A stretch of 64,000 nt of DNA from Caenorhabditis elegans (Eukaryota > Nematoda > Chromadorea > Rhabditida > Rhabditidae). The notes below the pieces were generated by a model. The model ran no database searches. It was not told the DNA's origin and was given only the letters and a program-made list of their open reading frames with translations. Of the stretch, positions 56,401 through 64,000 are shown piece after piece. Location: positions 5,084,001 through 5,148,000 of the forward strand of contig NC_003281.10 of the NCBI RefSeq assembly GCF_000002985.6, given 5' to 3'. The position numbers and the translations under genes were made by a program. Each line of letters opens with the position of its first letter. Position 1 is the stretch's first letter.

Positions 56401-59400
56401 CTACGGTAAACCAAAAAACACCGTTCAAAAGAACACTTCAGCTTTCGAGCAGTGGCCAAGAAATGTACTAGACGATTTTCTTCCATATCTTATACATATT
56501 ATATCTACTGGGAATATAGAATGTACATCAATATCGGTTAGATCAATTAACACGCTAAACGATTTATTGATATTAATGCTCCGCGCCTCTTCTTCTTTTT
56601 TCTTGAGCTACCGTAATCCGCTCGACACCTTTAAGCACGCCGGTGTTGATCACACTCGTGTCATGTATCTTGGGCTGCCGCCGCTGTCAGTCAGACGATA
56701 TATTTCCCGGTGGTAAGAAGAGAGCACACACACAGGAGCAACAAGCGGCTCCTCACTCAAAAACGTGTTTGTATGTGTATGTGCTATCAGCAACACTTGT
56801 CGCCGATCCAGAGTCGCTCATAAACACTTGTTACTTTCTATCTCTTTCTCCAGAAATCTAATGTGTTCGATTGCAGAAGAGGCGCACACATACATCGATT
56901 TGTTATGATCGATCACCCCGTTATTGTCACAAAAGCTGCGAAGAGCCAATCTACCGTGCTCTTTCAGCGTCAGCTGGCTCAGATAAATCAGAAGTTATTA
57001 CAGAACTCGAGAAAACAGAGCTATGAAAACTTTCCCATAACTCGGGTTATGACCTCTAAGTTACAAGTTTTATGGACTATTAATAACCGAACTGCTACAA
57101 CAAATCGACGAAAGCTCGTAAACGTGTTTCTTGTTGCCACCCCGTGTGGGTATGTGTGTGTGCAGAGTCGGGAGGTACACGTCTAGATCTCTCTGATTAC
57201 AATAATATTTCTCTAATTTCTTTCGGAAGGGGCGACATCATTACAATCTGTGCAAATACGTGTATATCACTAGAGTTGTCACAAATTCATTACCTGACCA
57301 GAAGAAAAGCTGAGAGTTCAAATTGATTGAGGTTAGGGGTTGAGTAATGATAAGACATGAAAATGATCAGTAATGTTTCGAACTACCACAAATTTCGATT
57401 CGAAGATCTAAGCGGGCTCAACTTCCGACTTCAAAATAGGGCCGTGAGTTTTGACACGACAAGACTCCGGAAACATAGATTGCGTGTCTCACTTCAGAAT
57501 GCTTTCAAATGCTTCTTAAACGACGACTTCATCATTCTGATTGCTTTGTAAGTTCGCCTGACACATTGGGTCATAAATTAAAGGGACATCAAAATGAGAA
57601 GACCACCATCACATTGATAACGATGACAGACGAACAAAAAAGAAGTAGAAGTTCTTCTTGTCGCACCACGAAAAACCAACAGAATAAATCAAAGCGTGAA
57701 GAATGGTGCGGTTGGAAACTGAATAAGGGTTAACATGGATGAAAGTAAGAGACACAGAGAACATAATACAGTCGGATATGCTGATACATACCACCCGAAG
57801 AAACAAGGCAGGTTATGCAATGAGGCAGCGAAGAATTAATCAACACTATGTAGAGTAGATATGACCTCTATGCTGATTTATGGACAACAAGCTACGCGTG
57901 CTGCAGCGATACACCAGATTCTTCAACGTCGACTTTTTGTTTTTTTTTTCTTCTTTTTGCAAAACGCCAATTAGCGTTTGTATAGGTTTTTCGACTGTCC
58001 ATTTTCTTCAAAGGAGAACCGAGGCACGAGAATAAATCGGGCGACCGTTGATTGACATATCAGAAGAAAAAGTAGGGAGACGACGATACCAACATAACAG
58101 CAAATTTGAGGTTGATTCGGACCGACAGAATCAGACACCCCACATCGTTGATAAGAGAATCGGCGACCAAAATGAGAAAAATGGCGGAGAAGCTGTTGTG
58201 TGTGCGTCACTAATTAGGCAGAAAATAGAGATCCCGTGACACACGGGTCGTCCTCTCGTCAATACAGAACAAGTGTGACGATTAGCAGGCAGCACTTGAT
58301 TTAGGTGTTACAGGAGACGATGGGAAAACAATTATTGACCGGAAGATGAAAATGATGATGGAGGAAAGGTCCTACTGGTAGGGTGGACATTTTGGCGACT
58401 TCTTTTCCATCTGTTACCAATTCGTATATTTCATACCAAACTGAATTGATTGAATTGGTTCAAACTAGATACTTTCATGTGCCAAATGTGTTGCTCGCAA
58501 CTGACAATGGGCTTTATGTAATATGTAATAATCTACTACAGTATTTGCCGAAAATTGCAACAAGTGTGCTCACCTGTTCGATCTGCTTGTTAGCAGATAA
58601 CCGTACCCGGGCAGGTCGATCTTCCGGTGGATACAAGGTCGGCTAAACATCAAAGCCACCTGTGAGAGCACATGTCTTGTATCCAATTACCACATACAAC
58701 ACTTATAGGTTGTTCTAAGGCAAACCAGCTAGCCGTTCAGGTGTATTCAGTCGTTAATAATGGGGTGCCGTTCCCTCATATCCACAGATATCATCTTAAA
58801 TGACTAATTTAACGGCTCTCAGTGAATGAGATGAGGGAAGAAAGGCATACCGCCGGACAATTTGGGCAGCAGCAACAGCACGATGGCGTGTACATCAAAA
58901 CTGCTTGTCTTTTGATTTTTATCTCTTCCCCCCTTACAGGTGCGTATACTATTCGCTTCCGATTTTATGAGCTACACCGAAAAAGAGATGGAGGCTAATC
59001 TCGTGTCCATCTGGAATATGTCGCTTGTAAATCTACTTTGTAAGAGGGAGTCGATCAAAGAGCGGAAACAATCCATAAAAGGGACTTCCGAAGGAAATGT
59101 GCTCACAGTTTTGTAAGTTTAGGCTTCGAAGCACATAGTGAACTTCCGAATGGGATAAAAGTGCAAATGAGCCTTTTTACACTATTTATGACTGTCTAGC
59201 TTCTGTGCGGCATAGTTGGTGTGACATCTTCGAGAGCCTTGTAAGACAGTTTACATAAACGTTTGATACTTCTCAAGTGCGTTTTTCCTATTCTTTGACT
59301 CTTTTAGGTATCAGATGACGGATTAGACTACTTCTACACAAGGAAACGAACGAAGAATGGCGGAATGAAACAACACAAGAGAGAGAGAGACAGGGTCAAG

Positions 59401-62338
59401 TGTATTCGCTCTATAAACATTTGTAACTGCTGTTCATCTCGCCTGCTGACTGCTCATTTGTGTGTGGCTCGGGGCTCCTCTCTGTGCAAATTAGATCGAC
59501 TGATGATGGTTGCTCGAGTGGTACTCGATCAACGCTAAATATGTCGAAAATCGAGGCTAACATGTTTTGTGTGAGTAGGAGGAGGAGGACAGGAAAATCT
59601 GAATGTTATCATAACATTCGATAAGCAAATTGATAATATTGATACAAGAGCCATAGAAATAATAATGGTCAAATAAGGTCAGAGGCCCTAATAACAGTAA
59701 TCGAGTACAATTTATGACCAATAAAGAGGGGTCACTAATTTCGCGCACACTATCTGGGTACGGTAAGTGCAAGGAGTGTGTACTTTGGGAATCTAACTGT
59801 GTAGGTTTCAAAAAATATGGTAGTAGGTTTCAGTCCCCAAATTTTTTAGAATTCTGAAATATTATGAACATTTCCGGCAATTCCTTCCTTATCAACCTTT
59901 TCTCTAGGTTCTCAAAAAAACCAACGGAAGATCCAATATCCAAGCCGCGACATTGAAAAGTTGGAAATGATATTTGATTTGACACATTAATCAATCACAT
60001 TTACGAGTATGTACATGTCATCTTGTCTCCCAGTGATGATGATGATGAACACCGCTATCACTGTTGGCGGCAACGTCTTCCAACTTCAAAAACGACCGTG
60101 TACCCCCGAATCGTCTTATTCCTATTATCACGATCTTGTTTTGTCTCTCCAGAATCAGAAAAAAAGAAGATGTACCCCTTTTTCCTATTTGTTAAAGGAC
60201 TTATTAATGACCTTATAAGTCGTTTTCTCTTCTCAATTCTTGATCGTTTTCAAAAAGCAGAACGGTCCGCACGCGTGAGTACAAAAAAGTGATGAGAAGG
60301 AAGAGAACCGATACCGTAATCGAATTACAGAGAGGGACGCGAAATTGGCAGAAGAAAAGGCGTTGACCGTTTGACGCGAAAATTGTATTTTCGTCGAAAT
60401 TGTGGCATCCGGTCACATGACCACGTGATGCAACACAATTAGAGAAACAAGTAGGTGCGAGTTAAAGCCTATTAAATTCTAGATCATTTTACTGCCACCT
60501 TTTTGGCAAATACAGAGAAGGTTGCGTCAACGTTTAATGACACGTCAAATGATCTACTATGAGACATCATTGAACGATGTAATAGTTTAAAATGCAGGTG
60601 TGAAGGTAAACACAGAACCCGAGCAGTAATAATTATTGCTAAATACTCACAGTACAAGCACAACTAGAACTTGTGATTCAGGTGAGATGACCTTTCCAAA
60701 GCAAACCTTGGGGGTGAAATTATCGCCAATTGGACAACTATCTGTAGTTAGTTCACGTAGTATCCTGCTTAGGAATGTTAAGATTCTGGCTCAATGACGA
60801 ATGGTCAAAATTGGCTCAACTCTGTATTTCCAAACTTTTTCTCTAATGAGCGATTTTCTACATTTCTTCTTGAAAATTGGATTATATTTCATTTTTGGTT
60901 TTCAAGTTCCAAAATCCATGTGAATTACGGTTTCATTTTTATCTCGAAGCCACATCTACATACTATAACAGATAGACGGCATCATCAGAAGAAGATAAAA
61001 GAATAGTTGAAATGTCGTGTGTCCAAATGAAGAATTCGTTGCGGGGTGTCATCGTCGTGGATGGTTTTACGGCTTTTTGCCACTCCATTCATTGACACTT
61101 TATTACCGACTCCTTGTGTCTCTATTCGTGTCGAAATAGCCGTATCCGCCCGACTTATATGGCGACGAAGACGACGGCGTTGTTGTTAGAATTCGTCAGC
61201 CTTGCCTCCTGATGTTATGGTGTCTTAACTATCAGAGGATACCCCTCTCATTGTTTTATGACTCTCAAATTGAATAGACTGAATGAAATGGGAAAGAAAA
61301 AAAACGAGGCGGCGAAATGAATAAGGATGAGGGAATTCGAATTGTCACACTGAAGAACTTAAGTTAGGGATCTGGAGCATACCTGTGCGGCATTTGGTTT
61401 CGGCATTTGAACAAAATGCACTTTTTCATAAATATGAAAATACGGATATGTATGAAATAGCATACGATGAGAAGCCTGACTCTTAGGCTTGTCACCAGTC
61501 AAAAAAATTTCAAAAAAAGTTTACCCCTGCTCGAGATATGCACCCAAATGCCGTATGCCGAATACGGCATACGGCATTCGCCATACGGCATTTGGGTGCA
61601 TATCTCGAGCAGGGGTAAACTTTTTTTGAAATTTTTTTGACTGGTGACAAGCCTAAGAGTCGGGCTTCTCATCGTATGCTATTTCATACATATACGTATT
61701 TTCATATTTATGAAAAAGTGCATTTTGTTCAAATGCCGAAACCAAATGCCGCACAGGTATGATCTGGAGGTACAAATGAAAAAACTAAGGTTTAATGCAA
61801 CTAACATTTGAAATTTCCTAATAAAAAGTTCGAGCTCATTGTCAGATTGAAAAAGAAAACATTCGAAGGAGGTTGATAAACAAACAGAAATCCGCGAATC
61901 ACCGAAAAAGCTACAGTATCCTTGCTTTTTGCACAAAAGTTTTTGATCTATAGATAACGACACAAAGGTTCAATTTTTCAACAATTTGTTTGGTCTGAAA
62001 ATCTAGAAACCTACTATCATCAAACGCCAAATTCCTGAGCACGTCGGCTGCACACTCTCGAATTTCAGTCGTTTCGGCGGTTGTCAGCAACTCGCAAACA
62101 ATTGGTAGCAATTTCATTGTCGTCGACGGAGGCGACGATTCATTCTCACCTGATAAGAAAAAAAGTTTATTACCAGGAGACACACATTTCAATTTTTAAT
62201 GTATAAGTGGAGGAGTGTGCATACCTCCTTGAACAATATTTTGCCGGATTGGAGGCAATACTGACAGATTGACAACGGTGAATCCGACGAATTTCGCACG
62301 ATCCTCATCGCCAGTCTCTACAGACTTCTTGATCTCAT
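53452..62338 (-). CDS. HGH1 family protein (DUF383/DUF384), 5' end outside window
   Basis: Four minus-strand exons, 62225-62338, 62015-62149, 54093-54280 and 53452-53709, join in phase and end at the stop codon at 53452-53454. The product reads FVGFTVVNLSVLPPIRQN, then AADVLRNLAFDDS, LHGSLLDTSDEYLCSILAPL, DEEEIAKLPVRLQYYEKERD, IVRQKLIEALFQLCAT and AKGVYPAMRELDKGTE. This follows, block for block, the C-terminal half of HGH1/FAM203 (human ERLPVDLQYL and GAYLILREL regions), an armadillo-repeat chaperone that helps fold eEF2 with TRiC. The first exon seen begins inside a codon, so more 5' exons exist; none was found up to 64000. Introns are 81 bp, 7.7 kb and 383 bp. The 54281-62014 intron is exceptionally long for a nematode gene, but the phase across it (A|GT) and the alignment support the join. 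Confidence 0.88.
54281..62014 (-). other. 7.7-kb intron of the HGH1-like gene
   Basis: No coding exon is required by phase. The longest plus-strand frame (55797-56126) opens on GTG and matches nothing I know. Local features are GT-rich microsatellite-like stretches (about 55300-55322) and the palindromic element at 61378-61761. The low density of repeats and the size suggest regulatory DNA or an unannotated non-coding or nested transcript, but nothing specific is visible. Confidence 0.5.
61378..61761. mobile_element. Near-perfect palindromic element with 8-bp target duplication
   Basis: A 384-bp palindrome centred near 61570. It begins catacctgtgcggcatttgg and ends with the exact complement (ccaaatgccgcacaggtatg). 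Only a handful of mismatches separate the arms (for example cggatatgtatg against catacatatacg), and there is almost no loop. It is flanked by atctggag at 61370-61377 and 61762-61769, an 8-bp target-site duplication. The core repeats atacggcatacggcat. It has no coding capacity. The TSD length suggests mobilisation by a hAT-type transposase, by inference. Confidence 0.85.
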
Positions 62339-64000
62339 CTGAAAAAAATGTATCAGTTAAAGCTTTATATAAATGACATTTTTAATTAAATATTTGAAAA
62401 TGTGTTCGAAACCCAATATTGGACACTTAAAATTTTAGTATTAAAGTTTTCTGAATAGTGAGTATAATAATATTTTAGTTTCTAGTTCCACTTTATTTCC
62501 AAGTTCGAAATATTCCTTTTGTAAGACTACTGTACCTACAAAACCCTATATCATATTCCTCTTTTCTCCCAACACCAACTATCATTTCCTCGTATCGTAG
62601 AACCTATTAATATATCAAACACCGTATTTATTCCAATATTCAAACACATTTCCCCGAGAAAATGTCGCGAATTTGTCACGCGTACAAACTTCTGATACAG
62701 CAGCGAAAAGAGTGTGACGACTTATCGCCTTCACAGAATGATTGGTATTCCAATTCCGTGTTAATCAAAAGACAATTGCCGCCGTCGAAAAACCCAAGAA
62801 AGTGTCAACACTGGATTACTGTAGGATGGGCGTGAAGACTAACGGAAAGAGCAAAGTTTGTGTTGGCTCCATGCTGTTCTGTTACATAACTCAAGTAGAT
62901 TGACCTCGCGCCAGTTACATAATCATTATCAGCTTGAGATTTATGAAGTGAAAGGTGTCAGTGTGGGGGGACTGACTGGGGCTGTTTGTACTTGGAGCCA
63001 TTAAAATTTAACGACGTACGGTGTGAGGACTGATAACGGAGGTGATATGTGTGTGTTGACCAATGTGTTGTGTTTGACGCTTGATGAAGCGACACTAATT
63101 GGCGAGAATACAGAAGCAGGTAACATTTCATGGAATGCTATAGGACAGAAAGTTTGATGATAGCTGCGCCGAATGATTTGGGCAGATTAGAATCTTAGCA
63201 CGGAATACTGTACACTGAAAACGAAAAATCCCCTTTCATAGTTACGAAATTTTGTTCAAAAGGGCACACTAACACTATGAAAAAGAAGAAATCAAGTTAA
63301 AATACTATTTCAAATTTTAAAAAAGTTTAACGAAAACGATTATTCAGTTCAGCGAAATCGCGGTACCATCTTTTGAATTTTAATTTCGTTTTTGCATTTA
63401 ATTTCTAGTATTTTCAAGTTACAGACTATGATTGAATTTACCGTTTCAGTCAATAATCTTCATACCTACCGTACTCCTTTTTAACTTCATAACACAATAG
63501 AATCTAGCATATTTGTGTATTTCATTACGTGCTCGCTGCCTCTGCTAACTGATAACCAACAAATAGGACCAAACACACTAATACGATAAACTAGGCGCTG
63601 GTAATCCCCTTAGTTTTGTCGGCATCTTCCTTTCAACCACCCCACTGTAATACTATTATCAACGTGTCTTTTTTCATCAATTTTATAAGGCTGAAATAAG
63701 TCGATGCAGAAGGTGTACAATTCGCCACATTTGATCACCTCCGTCAATTATTTGAAAAAGTGAGCTGTCACCGAACATTGAAAGAAAGAGGAAGGACAAG
63801 AAGAGGGACGAGCAAGGTTATTTAGGAAAAAGAAGAATCAATCAAAAGATGGATGACATGAAACACAAGCTAATAAGCGTGTGTAGAGGATATTGGGTAA
63901 TATGTAACTCAAGGACAATACTACCGAAAAAAAACAACATTTAGATTATGTGGTTACTGTAGTTTCGAGAATTGAATGAGGATTTGTTTTTACCACACGA
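62339..64000. other. Upstream intron or flank of the HGH1-like gene
   Basis: The acceptor at 62339-62341 shows the gene continues to the right. No minus-strand exon with the expected phase was recognised before the window end. The sequence is AT-rich with no other supported gene. Confidence 0.4.

Overview
The window looks like Caenorhabditis, most likely C. elegans chromosome III. The evidence is short AT-rich introns ending in TTTTCAG, start codons placed directly after a TTTCAG or TTACAG trans-splice acceptor, typical nematode fold-back repeats, and a gene set that I recognise as cah-1, dpy-17, sax-2 and tbx-2. Gene names come from protein recall. Exon borders were worked out by hand from splice sites and reading phase.

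Layout from left to right. The first coding exon of a carbonic-anhydrase-related gene (cah-1) is on the minus strand at 1038-1289, and its intron holds an 8-bp-TSD fold-back element. Between 1.3 and 19 kb is an accessory stretch. It holds a 5'-truncated LINE, an inverted duplication carrying two near-identical secreted mini-protein genes, a third paralogue at 10.8 kb, a broken mariner transposase and a repeat-rich block. At 19.0-22.8 kb is a 13-exon gene for an unrecognised 796-residue low-complexity protein, with acidic, proline-rich, G[V/I]DRPPGG-repeat, RGG and Tyr/Gly-rich parts. At 23.3-24.4 kb is the two-exon cuticle collagen dpy-17. At 25.7-46.5 kb is the Furry homologue sax-2, with 31 coding exons that stay in phase to a 2911-residue product. 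Converging on it from the minus strand at 47.3-52.2 kb is tbx-2, five exons and 423 residues. At 53.5-62.3 kb on the minus strand is the 3' part of an HGH1 family gene, interrupted by a 7.7-kb intron that contains a second 8-bp-TSD palindromic element.

The main genes are independent functions rather than an operon. They cover cuticle structure (DPY-17), neurite growth control with NDR kinases (SAX-2), pharyngeal and neuronal transcription (TBX-2), elongation-factor folding (HGH1) and a CARP-type secreted protein (CAH-1). The least explained material is the Cx4C mini-protein family at 8-11 kb, the repeat and prion-like protein at 19-22.8 kb, and the long HGH1 intron.
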